A stretch of DNA of 46,620 nt from Treponemataceae bacterium (GCA_024402495.1 JAKSTR010000013.1:1-46620); one strand, 5' to 3'; counted from the stretch's first letter, positions 1 through 7,853 are shown. Made by a program: numbers and translations. Notes: a model not told the origin generated them from the letters alone.

Positions 1-2
1 TT

Positions 3-1061
3 TCCTGTAGTGGAAAAAACTATCTTATCCAATGTGGAGAAAATTCAAGTTTAGTCATAGATCAATGTATCTTTGAAAATTCAGGAAATATTATAAGCGG
101 AGAAAAAATAAAAAAAGGGAATGTTCATTGTTTGAATACAGTTTTTAAAGACTGTTATAATATTGTTTATTCTTCAGGTTATTACAATGAATTCCTTTGC
201 AGTATAAATCAATGCTGTTTCAATAATTTCCAAGAAAATGAACCTACTTGTAATCCGAAAAAATTATTTGAGGCAGGAAATAGATTTAAATTTTATGATT
301 GTAAATTTTCATCAATTTTTAATAGCGATGTTGTTAGTAGAATAACTCTTAAAGAGTATTTTAATTGGACTAACGTTACAGGTGTTGTATTTGGAACATT
401 AAGATCAGAGACTGTTTTCGAAAAATGTTGTTTTAATCAAACATGGTTTTATAATCTTGATGATGTAATTGTTTCAAAAGTAAGTGATTGTAAATTTTAT
501 CATTGTCATAGAATAGATTTTAAGTCTTCATGGTCTGGTTCAACAAATATGGAAGATTGTCTTTTTGAAAACTCAAATCTCTTTACAGATTTTACTAGCA
601 GCAGTAAAAATGTAATAAAACACACAATTTTCGATAATTCAGGAATGGTTCACAAATGCTGTATGCCTGATTTTGAATTTTGTACATTTAAGAATTTTGA
701 ATCGCCTCATTATATATACATGACATCGTATGGTGAAAGACAATTGATTACATCGGAGGGAAATAATCCATATTCAATGATTAATGCTGAATTATATGGA
801 AGTGCAACTATTCATAATTCAATATTCGAGAATATTCATTTGAAAACAGAATTTATTTTTTCTCCAGCGAAGGAATGTTTTAGACCATCTCAGAAGCATC
901 CAGTAAGTAAGATAACGATAGATTCTTGTGAATTTATAAACTGCACTAAAGAATCTGGTCCATTGATTCAAAAAAAATCAACTTATGAAAAAAGCCTTTT
1001 TTCTGGTAAAAAAGAATATCAATGTGTGATTCTCAATAATTGTTCAGGAATTGAGGAGTAG
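3..1061 (+). CDS. Cysteine-rich beta-helix-like repeat protein, C-terminal part (5' end outside window)
   Basis: The reading frame is open from the first bases of the window, so the gene begins upstream. A TTG at 132 could be read as a start but has no ribosome-binding site and the repeat pattern continues on its 5' side. The protein is built from irregular repeats of about 25-40 residues, each centred on a C/T/S-x-F-x-N-x core: CIFENS, CKFSSI, CCFNQT, CKFYHC, CLFENS, TIFDNS, CTFKNF, SIFENI, CEFINC. Regularly spaced short strands with asparagine and cysteine ladders are typical of right-handed parallel beta-helices (pectate-lyase-like fold). No catalytic residues or membrane segments are visible. 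The stop lies 3 nt before the next ATG, so it is probably cotranscribed with the 136-residue protein and the WYL regulator. The stretch is clearly more AT-rich than the core genes. Function is unknown; fold assignment is inference. Confidence 0.7.
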   Translation, partial: SCSGKNYLIQCGENSSLVIDQCIFENSGNIISGEKIKKGNVHCLNTVFKDCYNIVYSSGYYNEFLCSINQCCFNNFQENEPTCNPKKLFEAGNRFKFYDCKFSSIFNSDVVSRITLKEYFNWTNVTGVVFGTLRSETVFEKCCFNQTWFYNLDDVIVSKVSDCKFYHCHRIDFKSSWSGSTNMEDCLFENSNLFTDFTSSSKNVIKHTIFDNSGMVHKCCMPDFEFCTFKNFESPHYIYMTSYGERQLITSEGNNPYSMINAELYGSATIHNSIFENIHLKTEFIFSPAKECFRPSQKHPVSKITIDSCEFINCTKESGPLIQKKSTYEKSLFSGKKEYQCVILNNCSGIEE

Positions 1062-1064
1062 AAT

Positions 1065-1475
1065 ATGGATAATACAGAAGAGAAAGTATTAGAAATATTG
1101 CGAAGACAAAACTCTAATAAGAGTCTTGAAAATTGTTTTGACGTAACATCAAAATTTTCATGGTTCTGTAATAATTGCAGATATGAATTTAGTAATAGTA
1201 ATGATTTCTATGTTTTTGACCTTGGTTCTAAGGTACTTTGTGAATTGCAAAAAAAACTATATGACGCTATTACGGAAATATTATCCGATGAATCGTTAAA
1301 AGAAAGTCTTGAAACTGTAATAAATAGAGATAGACAGACTTTTGATGACAATTTTATAGCGAATTATAAAAATTTTAAAGGATTAGTATATCCAGATCCT
1401 TTTATTGCACAACGTTTATATGAATTATTGACTGAGAATAAAAAGAGTAACAAAGCTGATTTTGATGGAGAGTAA
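1065..1475 (+). CDS. Uncharacterised 136-residue protein in WYL operon
   Basis: I do not recognise this family. It is acidic and soluble-looking, with no signal peptide or membrane segment. A single CxxC pair (Cys35, Cys38) within WFCNNC and a nearby Cys24 could bind a metal, but there is no second CxxC. The C-terminal half looks helical and ends in a charged tail. It starts 3 nt after the stop of the beta-helix-like gene and ends 2 nt before the WYL regulator ATG, so three genes sit head to tail with essentially no spacing and are very likely one transcript. Composition is as AT-rich as its neighbours. Being sandwiched between a repeat protein and a WYL regulator suggests a role in the same process, but nothing in the sequence says which. 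Confidence 0.75.
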   Translation: MDNTEEKVLEILRRQNSNKSLENCFDVTSKFSWFCNNCRYEFSNSNDFYVFDLGSKVLCELQKKLYDAITEILSDESLKESLETVINRDRQTFDDNFIANYKNFKGLVYPDPFIAQRLYELLTENKKSNKADFDGE

Positions 1476-1477
1476 TA

Positions 1478-2470
1478 ATGTCTCGCACTGATAATACAGA
1501 ATTAATTCGTGCCTTCAGGTTGTATAAAATAGACCAGATGATTCGTGAAAAACGGTATCCCACTGCAAGAGATTTGGCAATTGCAACAAACAGTTCATTA
1601 AGAACAATTGCTAGAGACTTGGGTTATTTGAGTGATAGATATAAGATTTTCATTGATTGTCTTCCCAACGGAGGTTATTTCTATCATGAAGAAGATGAAA
1701 ACCGTTTTTCTTTAGAGGTGTTTTTTCCAATAACACAAGGTGAACTTTTTGCTATTGGATTGATAGAACCTTTGTTAGCTCAATATCGAAATACACCTTT
1801 GGAAAAGGACTTAAATTCTCTTTTCAATAAAATAGTGCAGGCATTTCCACATGACGTTACGATTGATACTGCTTTACCAGTGAGTAATATTTCCTTTATT
1901 TCAGAAAGTACTTCAAAAATTGATAGAGAAGTTTTTACATCAATAATGAGTGCAGTATTAGAAAAAAAAGAAATTATCTTTGATTATCAACCACTTCAAA
2001 AGACAACTTCAATGAATCGTCGCTTAAATCCCTATCATATTGTGTGCCAACGTGGTAATTGGTATGTCTTGGGTTATTGTCATGATAAAGAAGAAGTCAG
2101 GGTTTTTAATTTTTCGCGAATTAAAAACATTAAAATAGAAGATATAGGTTTTGAATTTCCAAAAGATTTCAAACTTGAAAATTATTTTGATCCTGCGGTT
2201 GGAATTTGGCTTTCATCAAAAGAAAAAATGAATATCAAACTTCAATTTGATGCTTCAGTCGGAACCTTTGCTAGTGAACATATTTGGCATCCGAAACAAA
2301 TAATTACACAGAATAAGGATGGAAGTGTTGTTGTTGAATTTGAAACTACGCAGATACCAGAAGTAAAGCGATGGGTTTTAGGGCAAGGAAGAACGGTAAA
2401 AGTTTTAGAGCCTCCAGAATTAATCCAACAAATAAAAGAGGAGTTAAAAGATTCATTAGCACAATATTAA
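1478..2470 (+). CDS. WYL-domain transcriptional regulator (YafY/PafC type)
   Basis: 330 residues, normal for the family. Residues 10-70 form a helix-turn-helix (TARDLAIATNSSLRTIARDL) followed by the usual wing. Residues about 150-225 are the WYL domain: a basic strand at 180-187, WYVLGY at 195-200 (the name-giving motif, here with Val for Leu) and VRVFNFSRI at 208-215. Residues 235-330 match the C-terminal WCX extension. WYL proteins sense nucleic acid or nucleotide-like ligands and control DNA-damage, phage-defence and other accessory genes. Here it is the last gene of a tight three-gene cluster with the beta-helix-like protein and a 136-residue unknown, so it probably autoregulates that cluster. 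A defence role is a possibility, not shown by the sequence. Family assignment is firm. Confidence 0.9.
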   Translation: MSRTDNTELIRAFRLYKIDQMIREKRYPTARDLAIATNSSLRTIARDLGYLSDRYKIFIDCLPNGGYFYHEEDENRFSLEVFFPITQGELFAIGLIEPLLAQYRNTPLEKDLNSLFNKIVQAFPHDVTIDTALPVSNISFISESTSKIDREVFTSIMSAVLEKKEIIFDYQPLQKTTSMNRRLNPYHIVCQRGNWYVLGYCHDKEEVRVFNFSRIKNIKIEDIGFEFPKDFKLENYFDPAVGIWLSSKEKMNIKLQFDASVGTFASEHIWHPKQIITQNKDGSVVVEFETTQIPEVKRWVLGQGRTVKVLEPPELIQQIKEELKDSLAQY

Positions 2471-2532
2471 AAAATCGAAGAGTTCGTTTATATCAAATAT
2501 ATGAAAAACACTAATCAAACAGGAGGAAAATT

Positions 2533-2781
2533 ATGTTCAATAATCTTAGATACTCAATTAATAGAATTCGTTTTAAAAATCCGGATAAATTTGTTGAACA
2601 TTTGTATAAAATGAAGCGAGAGGATGTTTCGCTTCATTTTAGAATGCCTTTGTGTGGTGGCGGAATAGTCATGTTACCAATAAACCAAGATATACCTTGG
2701 CCACCTGAACCAAATTCTGATTTTGATAAAGAAATCAGAAGAAGGGTATTATTAGTGAATAATCCGTTTATTATCTCATGA
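2533..2781 (+). CDS. Small hypothetical protein, 82 residues
   Basis: A strong ribosome-binding site, AGGAGG at 2521-2526, lies 6 nt before the ATG, which is the main reason to call this a gene. The product is basic at its N-terminus (many Arg/Lys in the first 35 residues), has a short glycine-rich hydrophobic segment (CGGGIVMLP, about 41-49) and a proline-rich IPWPPEP stretch. It has no signal peptide and is unrelated to anything I recognise. It follows the WYL regulator after 62 nt and shares its AT-rich composition, so it may be the distal gene of that cluster or a separate acquisition. A weak hairpin with a T-run at 2912-2963 could end transcription. Confidence 0.6.
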   Translation: MFNNLRYSINRIRFKNPDKFVEHLYKMKREDVSLHFRMPLCGGGIVMLPINQDIPWPPEPNSDFDKEIRRRVLLVNNPFIIS

Positions 2782-2911
2782 ATTAAGCAGTTTGTGTGTT
2801 TTTACTGAATAGTCTCTGTAGAAACCGCCCCTGTCATAAATTCTGTGTAAATGGCAAGGTTTAATTAAAAACGGGAACACGCCCGTCAAAAAGAATCGCA
2901 AATTGGTTAAC

Positions 2912-2963
2912 CGCCAGTGCCCAGTCCTTTATGGACATTTTCCAACGAGTGCTGGCGTTTTTT
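2912..2963 (+). terminator. Possible rho-independent terminator
   Basis: CGCCAG at 2912-2917 pairs with CTGGCG at 2952-2957, and a run of T follows immediately. A small internal hairpin, GTCC/GGAC around TTTAT, shortens the effective loop. It would end the transcript of the 82-residue protein cluster. The outer stem is short for such a long loop, so this is a weak call. Confidence 0.4.
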
Positions 2964-3028
2964 ATTGCCGGGTACAAAATGCCAAAAACTTAAAAACCTT
3001 CAATCTGGCTTGCTTTTTGCCAATTTTT

Positions 3029-3057
3029 ATGACAAAGATGACAAAATACGCTATATT
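3029..3057 (+). promoter_or_regulatory. Predicted sigma-70 promoter of the CPBP protease gene
   Basis: The -35 element is ATGACA at 3029-3034 (5 of 6 matches to TTGACA) and the -10 element is TATATT at 3052-3057, with an exact 17-bp spacer. This predicts a transcript start near 3064 and a leader of about 20 nt before the ATG at 3084. Unlike several other promoters in this window, it leaves room for a short leader. Confidence 0.55.
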
Positions 3058-3083
3058 GTCACTAAAAAAATTGAAGTGTTGCC

Positions 3084-3992
3084 ATGTTTTCAAACTTAAT
3101 AAAAAAAATTAAACAGACTGGTCTTTTTTACAACATCTTTTTCATTTTTGCCGCTGCCCTGCTTGCCGCCGCAATCGGCTTTTCACTGTTCGTTTTGGCT
3201 TTGCCGCAGCTGGAAAGCTTGCAGGACAAAAACCTTATAAACGCCAAAGTTTTTTTTATTTTGCGCTATTACGTAAGTCCGTTCATTCCGCTGATTATCG
3301 CCTTTGTTCTTTTAACCCGAATTATAAAAAAATACAATTTTATAACCAAAACTTTCTGGTTTGGCTACCAGAACAACAATTTCAAATGGGCGCTTATCGG
3401 GCTGGGTTTTGGCTTTGCGGCAAACGGACTTGGCGTTCTGGTAGCAGTTTTAAACAAAAATATCAGTCTGGTTTTTGCCAGCGAAAACTTTCTGCTCATT
3501 TTGCTTGCTTCGGCGGCGGTTTTAATTCAGTCTTTTACAGAAGAAATGATGTTCCGCGGTTTTCTTTTTCAGGCAATCGCCAAAGCGCACAAACCCTGGC
3601 TTGGAATAATTTTACCGGCGCTGGTATTTTCCGCCGCGCACTTTTTCAATCCCGGTATTTCCACGCTTGGAAAAATAAACATTTTTTTAATCGGAGCTGT
3701 TTTTGGACTGGGCACTTATTATTTTAAAAGCTTTTGGTGGGCGGTAACTTTTCATGCCTCATGGAACTTTACCCAGAACTTTATTTTTGGTCTGCCAAAC
3801 AGCGGAGTTTTTTCACAGATTTCGGTTTTCAAGCTGAAAAATTCCACGGATTCGCTTTTTTACAGCACAAGCTTTGGCATAGAACAATCTGTTACCGCCC
3901 TTGCAGTTGAAATTTTACTGATTGCGGCAATTCCGCTTATCGCCAGCCGGCAAAAAAAACGCATTATAATAGAAGAAAAACAGAAAAATTAA
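3084..3992 (+). CDS. CPBP-family intramembrane glutamic endopeptidase (CAAX protease/Abi family)
   Basis: 302 residues with about eight hydrophobic segments. The family motifs are in order: EEMMFRG with Glu153-Glu154 and Arg158, FSAAH with His186, and HASWN with His224 and Asn228. These form the active site of type II CAAX prenyl endopeptidase-like enzymes, which cleave within the membrane. Bacterial members process peptides, give bacteriocin self-immunity or act on unknown membrane substrates. A basic C-terminal tail (RQKKR) suggests a cytoplasmic end. The gene has its own predicted promoter at 3029-3057 and stands alone, with a convergent AraC regulator downstream. The ribosome-binding site is weak (GAAG). 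Family assignment is firm; the substrate is unknown. Confidence 0.9.
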   Translation: MFSNLIKKIKQTGLFYNIFFIFAAALLAAAIGFSLFVLALPQLESLQDKNLINAKVFFILRYYVSPFIPLIIAFVLLTRIIKKYNFITKTFWFGYQNNNFKWALIGLGFGFAANGLGVLVAVLNKNISLVFASENFLLILLASAAVLIQSFTEEMMFRGFLFQAIAKAHKPWLGIILPALVFSAAHFFNPGISTLGKINIFLIGAVFGLGTYYFKSFWWAVTFHASWNFTQNFIFGLPNSGVFSQISVFKLKNSTDSLFYSTSFGIEQSVTALAVEILLIAAIPLIASRQKKRIIIEEKQKN

Positions 3993-4026
3993 GGCACGCC
4001 GCGGATAACAACAGCACCCGTTAAAA

Positions 4027-4047
4027 AGTTTTCCACATTTTCCACAA
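4027..4047. repeat. Two tandem TTTTCCACA (DnaA-box-like) sequences
   Basis: AGTTTTCCACA at 4027-4037 is directly followed, sharing one base, by ATTTTCCACAA at 4037-4047, in the gap between two convergent genes. The same 11-mer occurs in the candidate origin (35545-35555) and inside rluA and pepF. The 9-mer TTTTCCACA differs from the E. coli DnaA box TTATCCACA at one position. DnaA binding is inferred only from this similarity. Confidence 0.4.
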
Positions 4048-4113
4048 AGCTAAAACCGGCGAAAATCTCGTTTTGTCTGCGCCTGCATACAAAACAGGCT
4101 TACATCATTCGGT

Positions 4114-5433
4114 CTAAACATTGTTTTTCATTTTCCGGTATTCGCTTGGCGACATTCCTTTTTCCTTGTGAAAAGCCTTTGAAAAATAAAGGCTGTTATC
4201 AAAGCCAAGCGAATTTGCAATCGCCGTCATGGAAAATGAAGTATCTTCCAGAAGATGGCACGCCTGCCTGATTCTGTAGCCGGTTAAATATTCTTTTGGA
4301 GAAACGCCAAGCACCGAATCAAAGCAGCGGAAAAGCTGGCTGCGGCTAATTCCTATAAAATCTGCAATTTCTTCTATACTGATAGGGTAGGAATAATTTT
4401 CGGAAATAAATTCAACAGCTTTTTTTATATAGGTCTGCGCCATGGACGGCACGGCTTCTTTGGCAGAATCTTTTACAAAAAACGCCAGCAGTTCGTAAAG
4501 CAAGCCCGTCATTTGAATTGCATTCGTAAAGCCGTTGCCGCGGGCTTTGTAAATTTTCCGGATATTTTCGGTTACTGCCTCGCCGTGATGAATTGACGCC
4601 GCCCGGATAAAAGGCGCGTCTACCGTAAAATCCGTGGAATTGAGAATCAGGCTTGCATCTGCGCCGTTAAAACCAACCCACGCATATTCCCAGGGCGCAT
4701 TTTTGTCCGCACAGTAAGAAACTTCCGCATTTGGGTAGCAGATAAAGCAGTCTCCGGCAGAAAGGCGGTATTCTTTGTCCATGCAAATATATGTGCCGCA
4801 GCCCGAAATAATATAATGAATTAAAAAATGGTCGCGCACGCCCGGCCCCCATTTGTGCAGCGGTTCGCATTTTTGAAAACCAACGTTATAAACGGAAAGC
4901 GACACAAGTTCTTCGCCTGCAACCTTGTACGACGACCGCACCGGTTCTGTTACGGAAAAAGCCGGGCTTGAAATTGCAAAATCAAGCTGGAAAAGTGTTT
5001 TGCCGTTCGGCATTGAAATTTCGTTCCGGCTGAAAAGGTCGTAGGAAAGTTCCAGAAGCCGGGAAGAAAGCCCTTCTTCCGTTATGTTAAGCGAATTGCC
5101 GCCGTGAAAACTACAGCAGATAAACTGGGGGCGCACTTTTTTTACAATATTCAAAAAAAAGTCGTAGCCCATTTTTTCCAGCAGAAGATTTGTAACAAGC
5201 AGATCGGACGACTGCAGGTTGGGAATTACGATGGACTGTTTGTTTATGTCAATTGAATAAACGGATTTGTATTTTTTTTGCGGTATCGCGCCTTCAATTG
5301 CGCCCGTGCCAAGAACTGTAACGCTTAAAGCCGGATAGGTTTTAAGCTGCTTTTTTAATATTTCGTCCATTATCTGGGCGCTTTTTGCGTTCTGCGCATT
5401 CTGCGTGTTATGTGAAATCTTTACGTTCTGCAT
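4114..5433 (-). CDS. AraC-family regulator with methyltransferase-like N-terminal domain
   Basis: 439 residues from the ATG at 5433, chosen because GGGGAA precedes it at good spacing; an ATG at 5466 lacks any such site. Residues 36-152 resemble a class I SAM-methyltransferase core of the small Firmicutes type: VLGTGAIEGAIP (motif I, 40-51), SIDIN (acidic second strand, 60-64), SSDLLVTNLLLEKMGYD (75-91) and a closing FQLDF (148-152). Residues 200-265 are the cupin sensing domain, and 340-437 hold two helix-turn-helix units with the AraC signature (SLGFDNSLYFSKAFHKE, 408-424). The methyltransferase part is shorter than free-standing enzymes, so it may only bind SAM or a related ligand. It diverges from galE across a 132-bp gap, so sugar metabolism is a possible target. 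Confidence 0.85.
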   Translation of the reverse strand: MQNVKISHNTQNAQNAKSAQIMDEILKKQLKTYPALSVTVLGTGAIEGAIPQKKYKSVYSIDINKQSIVIPNLQSSDLLVTNLLLEKMGYDFFLNIVKKVRPQFICCSFHGGNSLNITEEGLSSRLLELSYDLFSRNEISMPNGKTLFQLDFAISSPAFSVTEPVRSSYKVAGEELVSLSVYNVGFQKCEPLHKWGPGVRDHFLIHYIISGCGTYICMDKEYRLSAGDCFICYPNAEVSYCADKNAPWEYAWVGFNGADASLILNSTDFTVDAPFIRAASIHHGEAVTENIRKIYKARGNGFTNAIQMTGLLYELLAFFVKDSAKEAVPSMAQTYIKKAVEFISENYSYPISIEEIADFIGISRSQLFRCFDSVLGVSPKEYLTGYRIRQACHLLEDTSFSMTAIANSLGFDNSLYFSKAFHKEKGMSPSEYRKMKNNV

Positions 5434-5565
5434 ATTTTTCCCCGTTTTCCGCTTATTATGCAACATTTTTACATATCAAGTAAACATTATCCAATATGCA
5501 AATAAAAAAATTGCAAGTATTATTTCCACAGTTAGCAAAATACAACCCAGAAAGGAGAAAATGCG

Positions 5566-6582
5566 ATGTCTATTTTAGTTACCGGCGGCGCCGGATTTAT
5601 CGGCAGCCACACAGTTGTTGAACTTCAGAATGCAGGTTACGATGTAATTGTTCTTGATAACCTTGTAAACTCAAGCGAAATTTCTTTGAAAAGAGTTGAA
5701 AAAATTACCGGAAAACCGGTTAAATTCTACAAAGCAGATATTCTTGACCGCGAAGCCCTGAACAAAGTTTTTGATGCTGAAAAAATTGATTCTGTAATTC
5801 ACTTTGCAGGTCTTAAAGCAGTTGGCGAATCTGTTGTAAAACCCTGGGAATATTATGAAAATAATATCGCCGGTACGCTTACGCTGGTAGACGTAATGCG
5901 CCAGCACGGCTGCAAAAACATCATATTTTCTTCTTCTGCAACCGTTTACGGCGACCCGGCATTTATCCCGATTACGGAAGAATGCCCTAAAGGTCAGTGT
6001 ACAAACCCGTACGGCTGGACTAAATCCATGCTGGAACAGATTTTAAGTGACATGCAGAAAGCCGACCCGGAATGGAACGTAATTCTTCTGCGCTATTTCA
6101 ACCCGATTGGCGCACATAAATCGGGCACAATGGGCGAAAACCCGAACGGCATTCCGAACAACCTTATGCCTTACGTTACCCAGGTTGCAGTCGGCAAGCT
6201 GAAGGAACTTGGTGTTTTCGGCAACGATTACGATACACCGGACGGAACAGGCGTGCGCGACTATATCCACGTTGTAGACCTGGCAAGCGGCCACGTAAAA
6301 GCCCTTAAAAAAATTGAAGAAAAAGCCGGGCTTTGCATTTACAATCTGGGAACAGGTCACGGCTATTCGGTTCTGGACATTGTTCACAACTTTGAAGCCG
6401 CAACCGGCGTAAAAATTCCGTATACGATTAAACCGCGCCGCGCCGGCGATATTGCCACCTGTTACGCAGACCCGGCAAAAGCAGAACGCGAACTTGGCTG
6501 GAAAGCCGAACGCGGCATTAAAGAAATGTGCGAAGACAGCTGGAGATGGCAGTCTAACAACCCTAACGGCTACGAAAACTAA
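5566..6582 (+). CDS. galE: UDP-glucose 4-epimerase GalE
   Basis: 338 residues, the usual length. It interconverts UDP-glucose and UDP-galactose in the cytoplasm with bound NAD. The Rossmann motif GGAGFIGSH is at residues 7-15, DNL at 31-33, the catalytic SSSATVYG at 122-129 with Ser124 region, and YGWTK gives Tyr149 and Lys153. The N-terminal Rossmann and C-terminal substrate domains are both complete. A good ribosome-binding site (AAAGGAGA) precedes the ATG. The gene stands alone, divergent from the AraC regulator, and is closed by a strong terminator. It likely supplies galactose residues for cell-surface or lipoglycan synthesis. Identification is firm. Confidence 0.97.
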   Translation: MSILVTGGAGFIGSHTVVELQNAGYDVIVLDNLVNSSEISLKRVEKITGKPVKFYKADILDREALNKVFDAEKIDSVIHFAGLKAVGESVVKPWEYYENNIAGTLTLVDVMRQHGCKNIIFSSSATVYGDPAFIPITEECPKGQCTNPYGWTKSMLEQILSDMQKADPEWNVILLRYFNPIGAHKSGTMGENPNGIPNNLMPYVTQVAVGKLKELGVFGNDYDTPDGTGVRDYIHVVDLASGHVKALKKIEEKAGLCIYNLGTGHGYSVLDIVHNFEAATGVKIPYTIKPRRAGDIATCYADPAKAERELGWKAERGIKEMCEDSWRWQSNNPNGYEN

Positions 6583-6588
6583 AAAATG

Positions 6589-6618
6589 CGCCTGCTTGAT
6601 TTCAAGCAGGCGTTTTTG
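6589..6618 (+). terminator. Rho-independent terminator of galE
   Basis: A nearly perfect stem pairs CGCCTGCTTG at 6589-6598 with CAAGCAGGCG at 6603-6612 around a 4-nt loop, followed by TTTTTGT. It starts 7 nt after the galE stop. Strong structure and position. Confidence 0.9.
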
Positions 6619-6728
6619 TCTGTCATTTTCCAAATTGCAATTTAAAACTTCCGTGCTATTATTCGTACAGCTGCAAAAAAAAGAAAGAATATACGGAAAG
6701 AGTTTTGCATGACAACAGAATAGGGCAG

Positions 6729-6757
6729 TTCACTTCTTTTTTTTGCTGTGCTATATT
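6729..6757 (+). promoter_or_regulatory. Predicted leaderless promoter of era
   Basis: The -35 element is TTCACT at 6729-6734 (4 of 6), a 17-bp spacer follows, and the -10 element is TATATT at 6752-6757. Only 6 nt separate the -10 from the era ATG at 6764, so the expected transcript start falls on or next to the start codon. No Shine-Dalgarno sequence is present. The pepF, dnaA and argA-like genes show the same arrangement. Confidence 0.6.
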
Positions 6758-6763
6758 TTTTGA

Positions 6764-7708
6764 ATGAACCAGAACGAAAACCAAATTAACCCGCAGCCCG
6801 AAGCTGAAGAAAACCAGAAAGAACAGAAAACCGCAGTTGTCGCCATCGTGGGCAGACCTTCTGCCGGTAAATCAACTTTTTTAAATACTGCAAGCGGCGA
6901 AAAAATTTCAATTGTATCGCCGGTGCCGCAAACCACGCGCAACGCTGTAAAAGGCATTGTAAACACTTCGTACGGTCAGCTGGTTTTTATCGACACACCC
7001 GGCTACCATAATTCCGACAAAAAACTTAACCTGAAACTAAAGGCGATTGCCGAAGAACAGCTTGGCGACGCCGATTTGATTTTGTATTTAATTGATGCAA
7101 GCCGTGACTGCGGCGAAGAAGAACTTGCCATTGCCGACCTTCTTACAGCATTCAAAGAAAAATGCGTAATTGCAATTAACAAATGCGATTTGCCGGAATC
7201 GAAACCGGCAAGAGTACGCACATTCTTGCAGAAATATTTCGGCGCATTACCGGCAGAACGAATTGTGGAAATTTCTGCCCAGAAAGATACCGGTATAAAC
7301 GACGTGCTTTTGCAACTGTACAATCTTGCGCCGGCTGGCGAAGGTCTTTATCCTGAAGAATTTTACACCGATCAGGAAGTTGATTTCAGAATTGCCGAAA
7401 TTATCCGCGAACAGGCGATGAACTGCCTTTACGAAGAACTTCCCCACGCCCTTTATGTAGAAATTGCCGACCTTGAACAGCGCAAAAACGGCAAGGAACT
7501 TTGGGTTCGCGCCTTTATCGTGGTAGAAAGGGAAAGCCAGAAAGGCATGGTTATCGGAAAAGGCGCTTCCATGATAAAGCACATCCGCATTGAAAGCATT
7601 AAACAAATGCGCCGCATTTTTGACTGGCGCATAAACCTTGATTTGCAGGTGAAAGTCAACAAAAACTGGCGCCAAAAAGACCCGGTTCTGTTAAAAATAC
7701 TAAAATAG
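6764..7708 (+). CDS. era: GTPase Era, 16S rRNA maturation factor
   Basis: 314 residues. Era binds the 3' end of 16S rRNA and couples GTP hydrolysis to late 30S assembly. G1 is GRPSAGKS at 30-37, the switch I threonines are TTRN at 57-60, G3 is DTPGYH at 77-82, G4 is NKCD near 143-146, and G5 is EISAQ near 169-173. The C-terminal KH domain carries GMVIGKGASMIKHIR. An extra charged, Gln/Asn-rich tail of about 22 residues precedes the G domain, unlike E. coli Era. There is no Shine-Dalgarno sequence and a -10 box lies 6 nt upstream, so the mRNA is probably leaderless. It converges on rpiA, separated by a dispersed repeat and a terminator. Identification is firm. Confidence 0.96.
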   Translation: MNQNENQINPQPEAEENQKEQKTAVVAIVGRPSAGKSTFLNTASGEKISIVSPVPQTTRNAVKGIVNTSYGQLVFIDTPGYHNSDKKLNLKLKAIAEEQLGDADLILYLIDASRDCGEEELAIADLLTAFKEKCVIAINKCDLPESKPARVRTFLQKYFGALPAERIVEISAQKDTGINDVLLQLYNLAPAGEGLYPEEFYTDQEVDFRIAEIIREQAMNCLYEELPHALYVEIADLEQRKNGKELWVRAFIVVERESQKGMVIGKGASMIKHIRIESIKQMRRIFDWRINLDLQVKVNKNWRQKDPVLLKILK

Positions 7709-7729
7709 CCCAAATATCGAGTTTTAATG

Positions 7730-7807
7730 TTTTGTCATCCCGAACTTGTTTCGGAATCTGGTTTTAATAGTAAATCAGATGCTGAACCAAGTTCAGCATG
7801 ACAAAAT
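7730..7807. repeat. Dispersed palindromic repeat, copy 1
   Basis: A 78-bp element with inverted arms: TTTTGTCATCC at the left edge and GCATGACAAAA at the right, with CGAACTTG and CAAGTTC inside. A second copy lies at 27102-27179. The arms match in both, but the central part (CTGGTTTTAATAG here) is in reverse-complement orientation in copy 2. Both sit in gaps just after a plus-strand gene. It resembles the REP/MITE-like intergenic palindromes common in bacterial genomes. No coding capacity. Confidence 0.8.
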
Positions 7808-7853
7808 GAGTTGTATTTGATGAAAAAGCGCTGCTCGAAGCTGCGCTGCATAT

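Larger units (their letters stand above)
2782..3083 (+). other. Intergenic stretch, about 300 bp, no convincing gene
   Basis: Short overlapping open frames exist here (for example 2903-3112), but they have no ribosome-binding site and look like chance. The stretch contains a small ACGGG/CCCGT hairpin near 2870-2887, a larger hairpin with a T-run near 2912-2963, and the promoter of the downstream membrane protease. Base composition shifts from AT-rich on the left to core-like on the right, so this may be the boundary of an accessory segment. I looked for transposase remnants and found none I could defend. Confidence 0.5.

Noticed and set aside
1478-2470. Firm claim of a defence island from the WYL regulator
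   Set aside because: WYL proteins regulate many things and no nuclease, helicase or toxin is nearby.
2860-3000. Possible transposase remnant in the left intergenic stretch
   Set aside because: A short frame reading SFMDIFQRVLAFFIAG looked transposase-like but has no conserved residues and no inverted repeats around it.
3084-3992. Phage abortive-infection (Abi) gene
   Set aside because: CPBP proteases were once called Abi proteins, but motifs show a membrane peptidase and the neighbours give no defence context.
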